Positions 34,798 through 43,554 of a stretch of 61,936 bases of DNA are shown piece by piece; positions within the stretch are counted from its first letter, which is position 1, and each line of letters opens with the position of its first letter. Source of the stretch: Streptomyces sp. WZ.A104. GTDB taxonomy: Bacteria > Actinomycetota > Actinomycetes > Streptomycetales > Streptomycetaceae. Where the stretch lies: positions 1 to 61,936 of the forward strand of contig NZ_NWVL01000049.1 in assembly GCF_002382885.1 (NCBI RefSeq), given 5' to 3'. The notes beneath the pieces are model-generated. The model was not told the origin of the DNA and did no database searches. It saw only the letters and a program-made list of their open reading frames with translations. The translations under genes were made by a program, and so were the position numbers.

Positions 34798-35154
34798 TCA
34801 GCCGACCTGCGGCGCGAGCTTCGGGTTGGCGCCGTGCTCGTTCGCCTCCTGCTTGCCCTCCGAGGCGAGGAAGACGATCAGGACGATGAAGCCGACCAGC
34901 GGGACGAGCCCGATCAGCAGCCACCAGCCCGAGCGGCTGGTGTCGTGCAGGCGGCGGACGGCGACGGCGAGCGTCGGGACGAGGACCGCGACGGCGTAGA
35001 GGTAGTACAGGATGTCCGTGCCGATCACACTGCCGAGGATCGACAGGACGAGAGAGATGACGAAGCTGACGAGCGTGAACATCCAGTACTCCTTGCGGCG
35101 CGCCCGTCCGCTGAAGCCTGCGTAGTTCTTGAGTACAGCCAGGTACCAGTTCAT
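34798..35154 (-). CDS. DUF805-family small membrane protein
   Basis: 118 aa. The signature is clear: NYAGFSGRARRKEYWMFTL at the N-terminus and RRLHDTSRSGWWLLIGLVPLVG near the third and fourth membrane segments. Four membrane spans. Function unknown in the family. ATG 35154 is preceded by GGGAGGGAAC. Single-gene unit, expected to be transcribed from the AT-richer spacer upstream. Confidence 0.92.
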   Translation of the reverse strand: MNWYLAVLKNYAGFSGRARRKEYWMFTLVSFVISLVLSILGSVIGTDILYYLYAVAVLVPTLAVAVRRLHDTSRSGWWLLIGLVPLVGFIVLIVFLASEGKQEANEHGANPKLAPQVG

Positions 35155-35377
35155 AGTGTTCCCTCCCCGGGCCCCCGTGCGAGGGCTTCCAATTTCAGCC
35201 AAGCAAGCCGGAAAGTAAGCCACGGATAAGGGAAGGGTCAAGTCAAGGCGAGCTGATGGCCAAACATACATAAAGCCGCCACACGACCGTGTCCATACTG
35301 TCGCTTAACAAGCTGACCAACCAGGTCAAATGGGCACCAATGCCATCAAGTCGCCCGTAACGCAAGGAAACGGACCC

Positions 35378-35414
35378 AGCCCGCCCGGCCCACCGAGGAG
35401 GGCCGGAACGGGCT
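35378..35414 (-). terminator. Terminator of thiC
   Basis: A 14-bp stem (35378-35391 with 35400-35414, one extra base) closed by an 8-base loop, 19 bases after the thiC stop. The adjacent 35155-35377 is an AT-richer spacer without a recognised gene. Confidence 0.65.
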
Positions 35415-35432
35415 GTCGCTGATCGGGCCGGG

Positions 35433-37211
35433 TCAGTCCGCGATGGGCAGATAGACCCGGTTGCCCGCGGCCGCGAACTCCTTCGACTTCTCGGCCATGC
35501 CCTGCTCGATCTCCTCCTGCGAGCCACCGTGCTGACGGCGGATGTCCTGGGAGATCTTCATCGAGCAGAACTTCGGCCCGCACATCGAGCAGAAGTGCGC
35601 CGTCTTCGCCGGCTCGGCGGGCAGCGTCTCGTCGTGGAACTCCCGGGCCGTGTCCGGGTCGAGCGCCAGGTTGAACTGGTCCTCCCACCGGAACTCGAAC
35701 CGCGCGTCCGAGAGCGCGTCGTCCCACTCCTGCGCGCCCGGGTGCCCCTTGGCGAGGTCGGCCGCGTGGGCTGCGATCTTGTAGGTGATCACGCCGGTCT
35801 TCACATCGTCCCGGTTGGGCAGCCCCAGGTGCTCCTTGGGCGTGACGTAGCAGAGCATCGCCGTGCCCCACCAGGCGATCATCGCGGCGCCGATGCCCGA
35901 GGTGATGTGGTCGTAGGCGGGCGCGACGTCCGTGGTCAGCGGGCCGAGCGTGTAGAACGGCGCCTCCTCGCAGATCTCCTGCTGGAGGTCGATGTTCTCC
36001 TTGATCTTGTGCATCGGGACGTGCCCGGGGCCCTCGATCATCGTCTGGACGCCGAACCGCTTGGCGATCGTGTTCAGCTCGCCCAGCGTGCGCAGCTCGG
36101 CGAACTGCGCCTCGTCGTTGGCGTCCGCGATCGAGCCGGGGCGCAGCCCGTCGCCGAGCGAGTAGGTGACGTCGTACGTCGCGAGGATCTCGCAGAGCTC
36201 CTCGAAGTGCTCGTACAGGAACGACTCCTTGTGGTGCGCCAGGCACCAGGCCGCCATGATCGAGCCGCCGCGCGAGACGATGCCGGTCTTACGGCGAGCC
36301 GTCAGCGGGACATACGGCAGGCGCACTCCGGCGTGCACCGTCATGTAGTCCACGCCCTGCTCGGCCTGCTCGATGACGGTGTCCTTGTAGATCTCCCAGG
36401 TCAGCTCCTCGGCCCGGCCGTCGACCTTCTCCAGGGCCTGGTAGAGCGGAACGGTTCCGATCGGCACGGGGGAATTGCGCAGCACCCACTCGCGGGTGGT
36501 GTGGATGTTGCGCCCGGTGGACAGGTCCATGACCGTGTCGGCGCCCCACTTGGTCGCCCAGGTCATCTTGTCCACCTCCTCCTCGATGGAGGAGGTGACC
36601 GCCGAGTTGCCGATGTTGGCGTTGACCTTCACCAGGAACCGCTTGCCGATGATCATCGGCTCGATCTCCGGGTGGTTGACGTTGGCCGGCAGTACCGCCC
36701 GGCCCGCCGCGATCTCCTCGCGGACGACCTCGGGCTCCACGTTCTCCCGGATCGCGACGTACTCCATCTCCGGGGTGATCTCCCCCCGCCGGGCGTACGC
36801 GAGCTGGGTGACGGGCCGCCCGTCACGGCTGCGGCGCGGCTGGCGCGGGCGGCCGGGGAAGACCGCGTCGAGGTTGCGCAGTCCGCCGCGCGGCGAGGTG
36901 TGCTTGAGTCCGTCGTCCTCGGGCCGGACCGGGCGGCCCGCATACTCCTCGGTGTCGCCGCGGGCGATGATCCAGTTCTCCCGCAGGGGCGCGAGGCCGC
37001 GGCGGACGTCGGTGTCGATGGAGGCGTCGGTGTACGGCCCCGAGGTGTCGTACAGCGTCACATCCTTGCCATTGGTGAGGTGCACCTGTCGAACCGGCAC
37101 CCGGAGGTCCGGGCGTGAGCCCTGGACGTACCCCTTGTGCCAGCCGATGGACTTCCCGGCCTCGTCGTCGTTCCGATCGGAGGCAGGCGTGCGTGCGTCC
37201 GCTGTGGTCAT
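35433..37211 (-). CDS. thiC: Phosphomethylpyrimidine synthase (HMP-P synthase)
   Basis: 592 aa. Radical-SAM enzyme that turns 5-aminoimidazole ribotide into HMP phosphate for thiamine synthesis. The non-canonical iron-sulfur motif CSMCGPKFC (CX2CX4C, Cys541, 544 and 549) is close to the C-terminus, as in the family. The core blocks EMEYVAIREN, VNANIGNSAVTSS and EGPGHVPMHKIKEN are intact. It is preceded by a TPP riboswitch (37220-37336), so expression falls when thiamine pyrophosphate is plentiful. ATG 37211 directly follows the riboswitch. Confidence 0.97.
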   Translation of the reverse strand: MTTADARTPASDRNDDEAGKSIGWHKGYVQGSRPDLRVPVRQVHLTNGKDVTLYDTSGPYTDASIDTDVRRGLAPLRENWIIARGDTEEYAGRPVRPEDDGLKHTSPRGGLRNLDAVFPGRPRQPRRSRDGRPVTQLAYARRGEITPEMEYVAIRENVEPEVVREEIAAGRAVLPANVNHPEIEPMIIGKRFLVKVNANIGNSAVTSSIEEEVDKMTWATKWGADTVMDLSTGRNIHTTREWVLRNSPVPIGTVPLYQALEKVDGRAEELTWEIYKDTVIEQAEQGVDYMTVHAGVRLPYVPLTARRKTGIVSRGGSIMAAWCLAHHKESFLYEHFEELCEILATYDVTYSLGDGLRPGSIADANDEAQFAELRTLGELNTIAKRFGVQTMIEGPGHVPMHKIKENIDLQQEICEEAPFYTLGPLTTDVAPAYDHITSGIGAAMIAWWGTAMLCYVTPKEHLGLPNRDDVKTGVITYKIAAHAADLAKGHPGAQEWDDALSDARFEFRWEDQFNLALDPDTAREFHDETLPAEPAKTAHFCSMCGPKFCSMKISQDIRRQHGGSQEEIEQGMAEKSKEFAAAGNRVYLPIAD

Positions 37212-37219
37212 GAGACCTA

Positions 37220-37336
37220 CTCCCTACGCCGGCATTACCCGGTAACAGGTTCGGCGGTCGGCGCAGCGTGCCCCGTACGGATGTACGGCGATCAGCGCCC
37301 TCTCAGCCCGGTGCTCCGAGCTCCCGCGTGTACAAA
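37220..37336 (-). ncRNA. TPP riboswitch (THI element) controlling thiC
   Basis: Read on the minus strand the leader has both conserved halves: GGAGCACCGGGCTGAGAGGG (pyrimidine-binding part) and CGAACCTGTTACCGGGTAAT with GCCGGCGTAGGGAG (pyrophosphate-binding part). The end is only 8 bases from the thiC ATG, so control is probably by masking translation initiation. Confidence 0.96.
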
Positions 37337-37407
37337 GGTGCCTCCACGCTAGCGTCCTTCCCGGCGAGCTGACCAGAGGGCCCTGCCGTTCTTGCGATGA
37401 TCCCTCC

Positions 37408-38763
37408 GTGACCTCTCCCCAGAGCGACCCCGCACCCCCGCCGCCCCAGGGCCCCCCGCACGACCACACCCACGGGCATTCGCACAGCCACGGACCGGCC
37501 GCCCCGGTCTCCAAGCACCTGCGCAAGGTCATCGCCGCCGTGGTGATCCCGTTCGCGACGGCGGTCGTCGTCGGCCTGATCGCGTTCTGGCCCGGCGGCG
37601 CCCCCGACCACGAACGCACAGGCGTCGGCTTCGACCGGCAGACCCAGGACGGCAAGGTCGTCCAGGTCGTCAAGGTCGACTGCGCGGACGTCAACGCCGC
37701 TCAGGTGCCCCCGACCGGCGACACCTCAACGCCCTCGGGCCGGGAGGCCGTCAACGAGCAGGAGGGGGAGTGCGCGAAGGCCACGGTCGAGGTGACCACC
37801 GGAGACGACAAGGGCCGGAGGTTCGTCGAGGTCGTCCAGCCGGACGCGCCCCGCCAGCTGCGCGAGGGCCAGGGCGTGGTCGTGGCGTACGCTCCCGACG
37901 CGCCGCGCGACCTCCAGTACTCGGTCACCGACGTGAACCGGAAGGTCCCCATGGCGCTGCTGGCCGGGATCTTCGCCCTGGCGGTGGTCCTGGTGGGCAG
38001 AATGCGCGGCGTGATGGCGCTGGTGGCGCTCGCCGTGTCGTTCGCCGTGCTGACCCTGTTCATCCTCCCGGCGATCCTTCAGGGCTCGAATCCGCTGGTG
38101 GTGGCGGTGATCGGGGCCAGTGCCATCATGCTGGCGGCGCTCTACATGTGCCACGGGGTGACGGCCCGGACGTCCGTCGCGGTCATCGGAACGCTGATCT
38201 CGCTGCTGCTGATCGGGCTGTTGGGCTCGCTCTTCATCGGCTGGGCGAGCCTGAGCGGCAACACCGACGACAACACCGGCCTCATCCACGGTCTGTACCC
38301 GGACATCGACATGAGCGGTCTGCTGCTCGCCGGCGTCATCATCGGTTCGCTCGGTGTGCTCGACGATGTGACGGTCACCCAGACCTCCGCCGTGTGGGAA
38401 CTCCACCAGGCCGACCCGCAGATGGGGTGGAAGGGGCTCTACCAGGCAGGTATCCGGATCGGAAGGGACCACATCGCCTCGGTGGTCAACACCCTGGTGC
38501 TGGCGTACGCGGGCGCGGCGCTGCCGCTGCTGCTGCTCTTCTCCATCGCGCAGAGCAGTGTGGGAACGGTCGCCAACAGCGAGCTGGTCGCCGAGGAGAT
38601 CGTCCGCACGCTGGTCGGTTCGATCGGCCTGGTCGCCTCGGTGCCGGTGACCACGGGGCTCGCCGCGCTGGTGGTATCCGCGGACCGCCCGGGCACGGGC
38701 GCCATCGCGGCCACGGCCGCCGCGCCCGCGCGGACCGGAAGGGGCCGCCGCCGCAAGAAGTGA
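37408..38763 (+). CDS. YibE/F-family multi-spanning membrane protein
   Basis: 451 aa. The N-terminus is Pro- and His-rich (HDHTHGHSHSHG), a likely metal-binding tail. One membrane span (about 42-60) leads to an outside domain (about 65-165), then six to seven spans. The core GVLDDVTVTQTSAVWEL and NTLVLAYAGAALPLLLLF is the YibE/F signature. Function unknown; transport is suspected in this family. GTG 37408 is close to GATGAT, so the mRNA may be leaderless. Its stop is 7 bases from the convergent ssgA end. Confidence 0.88.
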   Translation: MTSPQSDPAPPPPQGPPHDHTHGHSHSHGPAAPVSKHLRKVIAAVVIPFATAVVVGLIAFWPGGAPDHERTGVGFDRQTQDGKVVQVVKVDCADVNAAQVPPTGDTSTPSGREAVNEQEGECAKATVEVTTGDDKGRRFVEVVQPDAPRQLREGQGVVVAYAPDAPRDLQYSVTDVNRKVPMALLAGIFALAVVLVGRMRGVMALVALAVSFAVLTLFILPAILQGSNPLVVAVIGASAIMLAALYMCHGVTARTSVAVIGTLISLLLIGLLGSLFIGWASLSGNTDDNTGLIHGLYPDIDMSGLLLAGVIIGSLGVLDDVTVTQTSAVWELHQADPQMGWKGLYQAGIRIGRDHIASVVNTLVLAYAGAALPLLLLFSIAQSSVGTVANSELVAEEIVRTLVGSIGLVASVPVTTGLAALVVSADRPGTGAIAATAAAPARTGRGRRRKK

Positions 38764-38770
38764 GAGGCGG

Positions 38771-39208
38771 TCAGCCGGCGTTCTGCTCCTCGGCCAGGAT
38801 GCGGCCCAGCGCCTCCTCCAGGTTCCCGTCGAAGTCACCCAGCGTGTGTTCCTGACCTAGCGGCACCAGCTTGTCCGTCCGGTCCAGAAACGCCACCAGC
38901 GGTGCCGTGCCCGCACGGAACAGCGCACTGTCCTCGCCGACCTGGAGCCGGATGTGCACATCTCCCAGCCCTTCCGGCTCGGTCGGGCCGATGTGCACAT
39001 CTCCGTCGCCGCTCGGGCTGTTGAGCCCGTCCAGCAGCAGTTCGCGACCGAACGCCCAGGTCACAGGGGCATCGCCGGGCAGGTGGAACGTCATCCGGAT
39101 GGCGTACGGATCGCTGACCTCGTACCGGAGCTCCACCGGAATACGGAACGAGAGCTCCTCGGAGACGAGGAAGCTCATCATGACCTCTGCTTGAACCGAT
39201 TCGCGCAT
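38771..39208 (-). CDS. ssgA: SsgA sporulation and cell-division activator
   Basis: 145 aa. SsgA-like proteins occur only in morphologically complex actinobacteria. SsgA itself marks sites where peptidoglycan is remodelled, including germination and septum sites, and recruits division functions. The N-terminus MRESVQAEVMMSFLVSEELSFRIPVELRYE and the central DPYAIRMTFHLPGD ... VTWAFGRELLLDGL match the family. It lies directly downstream of ssgR in the same direction, the arrangement that separates ssgA from other family members. Confidence 0.95.
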   Translation of the reverse strand: MRESVQAEVMMSFLVSEELSFRIPVELRYEVSDPYAIRMTFHLPGDAPVTWAFGRELLLDGLNSPSGDGDVHIGPTEPEGLGDVHIRLQVGEDSALFRAGTAPLVAFLDRTDKLVPLGQEHTLGDFDGNLEEALGRILAEEQNAG

Positions 39209-39308
39209 CGTTCAACCCCGCAGTAGATGAAACTGGCCAGGAATGATCCCCCAGGCCCTATTGACGCCATCGTGGTGCACGCGATAGCAGATCACAAGGA
39301 GTGATTTT

Positions 39309-40079
39309 TCAGATACTGATAGAGAACACGAACGAACGCAAGAGGCTGGCAACTTCGCCACGTAGCTGTTCGACTGCGGGCAGCAACCGTTCCTCACGGT
39401 CCAGGGGTACCGAAACGGCCATCGCCGCAATGGTGGCACCGGCCGTGACCGGAATCGCGGCACAGACGGTCCCCAGTGCGTACTCCTGGCGTTCGATGAC
39501 CGGTTCACCTCTCCGGAGCGTTCGCAGCCGCTCAAGAAGTGCCGCTCGATCTCGCACTGAGTAACGGGTGAGCGGGCGCACGGGGTGCCGGTCGAGGTGG
39601 TCCTCGCGGGCCCTCTCGTCGAGTTGGGCGAGCAGACACTGGCCGATCGCATGCGCGTGGCCGGTCTCGCGGAACGAGGCCCACTCCTCCACCGCGGGGA
39701 TGTCGGGGGCGTCCGCGACCGCGATGAGCTCGATCTCGCCCTCGCAGTAGACCGCGCAGTACACGGGGGTGCCGATGGTGTCCCGCCAGTGACCGAGGGA
39801 GTCGGCGACGGAGGAGGGGCGGCTCCTGACCCCCGGGGCCGCGGTCAGGTTCGCGGCGGCCGCACCGAGGTGGAAGACACCGTTCTCGCGGCGGAGATAG
39901 CCCTCATGGGCGAGCGTGCGCAGCAGGTGGTACGCGGTCGGCAGCGGAAGCCCTGCCTCACGTGCGAGTTGCTTGGCCGGCGCCCCCTCCCGATGGGCGC
40001 CCACAGCCTCCAGCAGCCTCAACGCCCGCTGGACCGAAGCGATCAACGTCGGGACAGCGGTGCTCGATGCCGTGGTCAA
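39309..40079 (-). CDS. ssgR: SsgR, IclR-type activator of ssgA
   Basis: 256 aa. The winged HTH is in residues about 10-75 (SVQRALRLLEAVGAHREGAPAKQLAREAGLPLPTAYHLLRTLAHEGYLRR), followed by the IclR effector domain. The start is TTG at 40079: an in-frame TGA lies just upstream, no ATG or GTG precedes it in frame, and GGGGGTGA sits 5-6 bases before it as a ribosome binding site. SsgR activates ssgA in Streptomyces; the gene ends 100 bp before ssgA. The TTG start suggests low translation. Confidence 0.93.
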   Translation of the reverse strand: MTTASSTAVPTLIASVQRALRLLEAVGAHREGAPAKQLAREAGLPLPTAYHLLRTLAHEGYLRRENGVFHLGAAAANLTAAPGVRSRPSSVADSLGHWRDTIGTPVYCAVYCEGEIELIAVADAPDIPAVEEWASFRETGHAHAIGQCLLAQLDERAREDHLDRHPVRPLTRYSVRDRAALLERLRTLRRGEPVIERQEYALGTVCAAIPVTAGATIAAMAVSVPLDREERLLPAVEQLRGEVASLLRSFVFSISI

Positions 40080-40292
40080 AGGTCACCCCCAGGCATGGTG
40101 ACGGGCCATCAGCCCTCCCGTGGGGGCCGCCCCCACGGGCCTGCCGCGATCCCGAGGACCGGAGAGCACCGGAGAACCGGGAAACCGGACCCATGACCGT
40201 TCGGGCGGCTCGGTGACTGAACGTCACATTCCGGATAGCGGCAACGGTGTGTCACTGTATCGGCCGCCTCCGGCAGACGGGTGGTTTCCTCC

Positions 40293-40349
40293 GGGACTTA
40301 GCTCAGCTGGGCTAATCCCCGGGGGCAACGCACCGGCCTCCCGACCGTG
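40293..40349 (+). pseudogene. tRNA-like remnant (5' half only)
   Basis: GGGACTTAGCTCAGCTGG resembles the acceptor and D-arm start of a tRNA (TAGCTCAG-TGG). About 20 bases later CACCGGCCTCCCGACCGTG can fold into a bulged anticodon-like arm with CCC in the loop. No T-arm (GGTTCRANNCC) follows, so it cannot be a working tRNA. It could be a decayed tRNA gene or a scar of an integrative element. Confidence 0.3.
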
Positions 40350-40352
40350 TTA

Positions 40353-40571
40353 CTACCAGTCACCACGCGAGGACGACGACGTCATGAACTTGCGTACGAC
40401 GAAGATCAGCCCGCCGACCAGGACGACGAAGACCAGCGCCTTGAAGAGCAGGCTGATCACGAATCCGACCACGCTGGCGATCAGTCCGCCGAACACGAAG
40501 ATCGCGATGACGGGAATCGCCACCCACTTCACCCACCAGGGCATCCCTGCGAATATCTCCCGCACGGCCAT
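40353..40571 (-). CDS. DUF5326-family small membrane protein
   Basis: 72 aa. The sequence MAVREIFAGMPWWVKWVAIP is followed by two hydrophobic segments (VAIPVIAIFVFGGLIASVVGFVI and LLFKALVFVVLVGGLIFVV) and a short basic/Ser-rich tail. Found widely in streptomycetes next to a cupin gene, as here. Function unknown. A GAGGTAGAGG sequence precedes ATG 40571. Confidence 0.85.
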   Translation of the reverse strand: MAVREIFAGMPWWVKWVAIPVIAIFVFGGLIASVVGFVISLLFKALVFVVLVGGLIFVVRKFMTSSSSRGDW

Positions 40572-40687
40572 CGCCTCTACCTCGTCTCTCTTTGAGTACC
40601 TGCCTCGATGCTAAGCGCGCGGAGGCCTCGGGCGGGGCCCCGGGAGCCCTTGAAGACCCCTGATCGAACCCTTAGGGAACCCGGGGA

Positions 40688-41005
40688 TCATCCCTCCGGC
40701 GGGGAGAAGACGACCATCACTCGCAGGTCCTCGGTGATGTGGTGGAACTTGTGGGCCACCCCCGCGGGCACGTAGACGACGCTGCCCCGGCCGACCTGTG
40801 TCGTCTCCATCCCCACCGTGATCGACGCGCGGCCGCTGACGACGAAGTAGACCTCGTCCTGCTGGTGCGGCTGCTGCGGATCGGTCTCCCCGGCGTTCAG
40901 GGCGTACAGGCCGACGGACATGTTCCGCTCCCGTACGAACTGAAGGTAGGCGCCGTCGTTGGCGGCCCGTTCCGCCTCCAGCTCGTCCAGTCTGAATGCT
41001 TTCAT
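40688..41005 (-). CDS. Small cupin-domain protein
   Basis: 105 aa, one cupin barrel. Motif 1 is seen as PQQPHQQDEVYFVVSGRASITVG and motif 2 as GSVVYVPAGVAHKFHH; the His and Glu positions needed to bind a metal ion are present. It could be an isomerase, dioxygenase or sugar-binding protein; the substrate is unknown. Starts at ATG 41005. It and the DUF5326 gene run in the same direction, 116 bases apart. Confidence 0.88.
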   Translation of the reverse strand: MKAFRLDELEAERAANDGAYLQFVRERNMSVGLYALNAGETDPQQPHQQDEVYFVVSGRASITVGMETTQVGRGSVVYVPAGVAHKFHHITEDLRVMVVFSPPEG

Positions 41006-41109
41006 GGCCCGTCCGCCCCTAATCGCCCGCGCTGCGGTGATAACTGTGCTGCCGATGGTGGCTGCGCTGCCGGTGTCCACCACCGGTCATGTCTGCCACG
41101 ATCAGACAC

Positions 41110-41487
41110 ATGAAGAATTTCGTAGTCAAGACGATCGCCAACGCGGGTGCGCTGGCCGTGGCCATCTGGCTGCTGGGCAACATCACCCTGGAGGGTGGCA
41201 GCACCGGCCGCAAGATCCTCACCCTGATCCTGGTCGCGCTGATCTTCGGGTTGGTGAACTTCCTGGTGAAGCCGGTGGTCCAGCTCCTGACCTTCCCGTT
41301 GTTCATCCTGACGCTCGGGCTGATCACCCTGGTGGTGAACGCCCTGATGCTGATGCTGACCTCCTGGCTGGCCGACGTGCTCGATCTCAGCTTCAACGTC
41401 GACGGATTCTGGACGGCGGTGCTCGGTGGCCTGATCATCTCGGTCGTGTCCTGGGCGCTCAACGTCGTCCTGCCCGACGAGAACTGA
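41110..41487 (+). CDS. Phage holin family IV-like four-span membrane protein
   Basis: 125 aa with four hydrophobic segments. LVNFLVKPVVQLLTFPLFILTLGLITLVVNALMLML is the signature of the mycobacterial-type four-span holin superfamily. Despite the name, family members are chromosomal proteins of unknown role and no phage genes lie nearby. ATG 41110 (MKNFVVKTIANAGALAV) is preferred over ATG 41089, since the family begins at this point. Confidence 0.85.
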   Translation: MKNFVVKTIANAGALAVAIWLLGNITLEGGSTGRKILTLILVALIFGLVNFLVKPVVQLLTFPLFILTLGLITLVVNALMLMLTSWLADVLDLSFNVDGFWTAVLGGLIISVVSWALNVVLPDEN

Positions 41488-41592
41488 TCCCGGGCCTCTC
41501 GGATCGCGGACCCGCCCCACCACTGTTCCCGACCTCTGGAAGAGTGCGGGTCACCTCGGCCGGTGACCGGGGGAGACCAGCGAAGGAGCAGC

Positions 41593-42717
41593 ATGAGCAC
41601 CATGGGCGACGGAACGCGTGCGGTACGGGCCGGGCTTCCCGAACCGGAGCAGTTCGAACCCACTCTGCCCGGCCCGGTCTTCGCCGCCCACTTCCACCTC
41701 TCCGGCGAGCCGGTGGGCCCCTACACCTACGGCCGGGAGACCAACCCGACCTGGACCCACCTGGAGCGGGCCATCGGCGAGCTGGAAGCGCCGGGTGAGG
41801 AGGTGGGCACGACGGTGTTCGCCTCGGGCATGGCGGCGATCACTGCGGTGCTCCTGTCCCAGGTCCGCTCGGGCGACGCCGTGGTCCTGCCGGACGACGG
41901 CTACCAGGCGCTGCCGCTCGTACGCGAGCAGCTGACGGCGTACGGCGTCGAGGTCCGGACCGCGCCGACCGGCGGCGATGCCCAGCTCGCCCTGCTGGAG
42001 GGCGCGAAGCTGCTGTGGATCGAGAGTCCGTCCAACCCCGGTCTGGACGTCTGCGACATCCGGCGGCTGGTGAAGGCCGCCCACGCGGCAGGCGCGCTCG
42101 TCGCGGTCGACAACACCCTGGCCACCCCGATCGGCCAACGCCCGCTGGAGCTGGGTGCCGACTTCTCCGTGGCCAGCGACACCAAGGGCATGACCGGGCA
42201 CGGCGACATCCTGCTCGGCCATGTGACCTGCCGCGACCCCGGTCTGACAGCGGACGTACGGCGCTGGCGCAAGGTCGTCGGTGCGATCCCGGGCCCGATG
42301 GAGGCCTGGCTCGCGCACCGCTCGCTGGCCACGCTCCAGCTGCGCATCGACCGCCAGTGCACCACTGCCCTCGCCCTCGCCGAGGCGCTGGCGAAGCGTA
42401 AGGAAGTCACCGGGCTGCGGTATCCGGGGCTGCCCACCGATCCCTCGTACGCCACAGCGGTGCTCCAGATGCGGCGGTTCGGCTCGGTGGTGTCCTTCGA
42501 ACTGGCCGACCGGGAGAGCGCCGAACGCTTCCTGTCCGCGCTGCGGCTGGTCGACGACGCGACGAGCTTCGGCGGCGTCCGCTCCACCGCAGAGCGCCGG
42601 GGACGCTGGGGCGGCGACGCCGTGGCGGAGGGCTTCATCCGCTTCTCGGTCGGCGCGGAGGACCCCGAGGACCTGTTGGCCGATGTCGAACAGGCACTGG
42701 ACGCGGCAAGCCGGTAG
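41593..42717 (+). CDS. Cystathionine gamma-lyase/synthase-type PLP enzyme
   Basis: 374 aa, Cys/Met metabolism PLP family. The block VASDTKGMTGHGDILLGHV has the PLP-binding Lys, and FASGMAAITAVLL with YTYGRETNPTWTHLERAIGELE the cofactor phosphate and N-terminal regions. The reaction is either transsulfuration synthesis or cleavage of cystathionine; the two cannot be told apart reliably by sequence. AAGGAG lies 6 bases before ATG 41593. Confidence 0.9.
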   Translation: MSTMGDGTRAVRAGLPEPEQFEPTLPGPVFAAHFHLSGEPVGPYTYGRETNPTWTHLERAIGELEAPGEEVGTTVFASGMAAITAVLLSQVRSGDAVVLPDDGYQALPLVREQLTAYGVEVRTAPTGGDAQLALLEGAKLLWIESPSNPGLDVCDIRRLVKAAHAAGALVAVDNTLATPIGQRPLELGADFSVASDTKGMTGHGDILLGHVTCRDPGLTADVRRWRKVVGAIPGPMEAWLAHRSLATLQLRIDRQCTTALALAEALAKRKEVTGLRYPGLPTDPSYATAVLQMRRFGSVVSFELADRESAERFLSALRLVDDATSFGGVRSTAERRGRWGGDAVAEGFIRFSVGAEDPEDLLADVEQALDAASR

Positions 42718-42782
42718 GGCCTGAGGGGAAGCGAACGGTCCGACGGAGTTTCAGACGGTGCTCCGCGGGCCACTCTCTTGCC

Positions 42783-43262
42783 ATGACCGAACGTCCTGTG
42801 GTCAAGCGCACCGCACGCGCCATCCTGCTCGACGGCGACGATCTCGTCCTCATCAAGCGCACGAAGCCGGGGGTCGATCCGTACTGGCTCACGCCCGGCG
42901 GCGGGGTCGAGCCGGAGGACGCCACTGTCGTCGACGCCCTGCACCGTGAGGTCGACGAGGAGCTCGGGGCCAAGATCGTCGATGTGGTCCCGTGCTTCGT
43001 CGACACGGTCGAGCACATCGCGGACGGTGGCGTGACGGGCGTGAAGGTCCAGCACTTCTTCGTCTGCCGACTGGCGTCGATGGACGCCTCCCTGCGGCAC
43101 GGGCCGGAGATCGACGCGCCCTGCGGGGAGTACGAGATCGTCCGGGTGCCGTTCAGCCGGGTGGGGATCGCGGCCGTGCACCTCGTGCCGCTCTCCCTGC
43201 GGCACTACCTGGACGGCAACATCGAAGGCGTACGCGCGATGCACGCCCCCGACCTGGGCTGA
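42783..43262 (+). CDS. NUDIX hydrolase
   Basis: 159 aa. The Nudix box is recognisable (GGGVEPEDATVVDALHREVDEELGAKI), giving the metal-binding REVDEE core, although the spacing before it is one residue longer than the consensus Gx5Ex7REUxEE. Hydrolyses a nucleoside diphosphate-linked compound; the substrate is unknown. Starts at ATG 42783, 65 bases after the preceding gene. May be co-transcribed with it. Confidence 0.9.
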   Translation: MTERPVVKRTARAILLDGDDLVLIKRTKPGVDPYWLTPGGGVEPEDATVVDALHREVDEELGAKIVDVVPCFVDTVEHIADGGVTGVKVQHFFVCRLASMDASLRHGPEIDAPCGEYEIVRVPFSRVGIAAVHLVPLSLRHYLDGNIEGVRAMHAPDLG

Positions 43263-43374
43263 CACACCCCCCGCCGGGCTGACGCGGCCGGAGGCGCAGG
43301 AGCGCGTACTCCCCTGCCGGTATCCATGGACACTCCCGCCGCCGGACGACCCGGGATGCCTCGCTCGTCATCGT

Positions 43375-43388
43375 GTTTCACGTGAAAC
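43375..43388. promoter_or_regulatory. parS site
   Basis: Perfect GTTTCACGTGAAAC in the 292-bp spacer between the NUDIX and GNAT genes. It is the ParB loading sequence of Streptomyces. Confidence 0.92.
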
Positions 43389-43554
43389 CACGCCCCGTAC
43401 GCCGAGGGCCCCTCGTCGCCCGTGTCGCCGTCTCCGTCAGGGGCTGGGTCTGACCGTCGGCCTGCTGACGCTCGGCACGAGCGGCGGCTGCGGTTCTCGG
43501 CCAGTTCCGCCAAACCGGTGGACGCGCGATCATCCCGTCAGACAGCCTGACCCC

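Noticed and set aside
38771..39208. A generic SsgA-like paralog (SsgB-G)
   Set aside because: The direct link to an IclR-type ssgR gene and the N-terminal sequence favour SsgA itself.
41110..41487. Prophage remnant because of the holin-like gene
   Set aside because: No lysin, capsid or integrase nearby; the family is a chromosomal membrane protein family.
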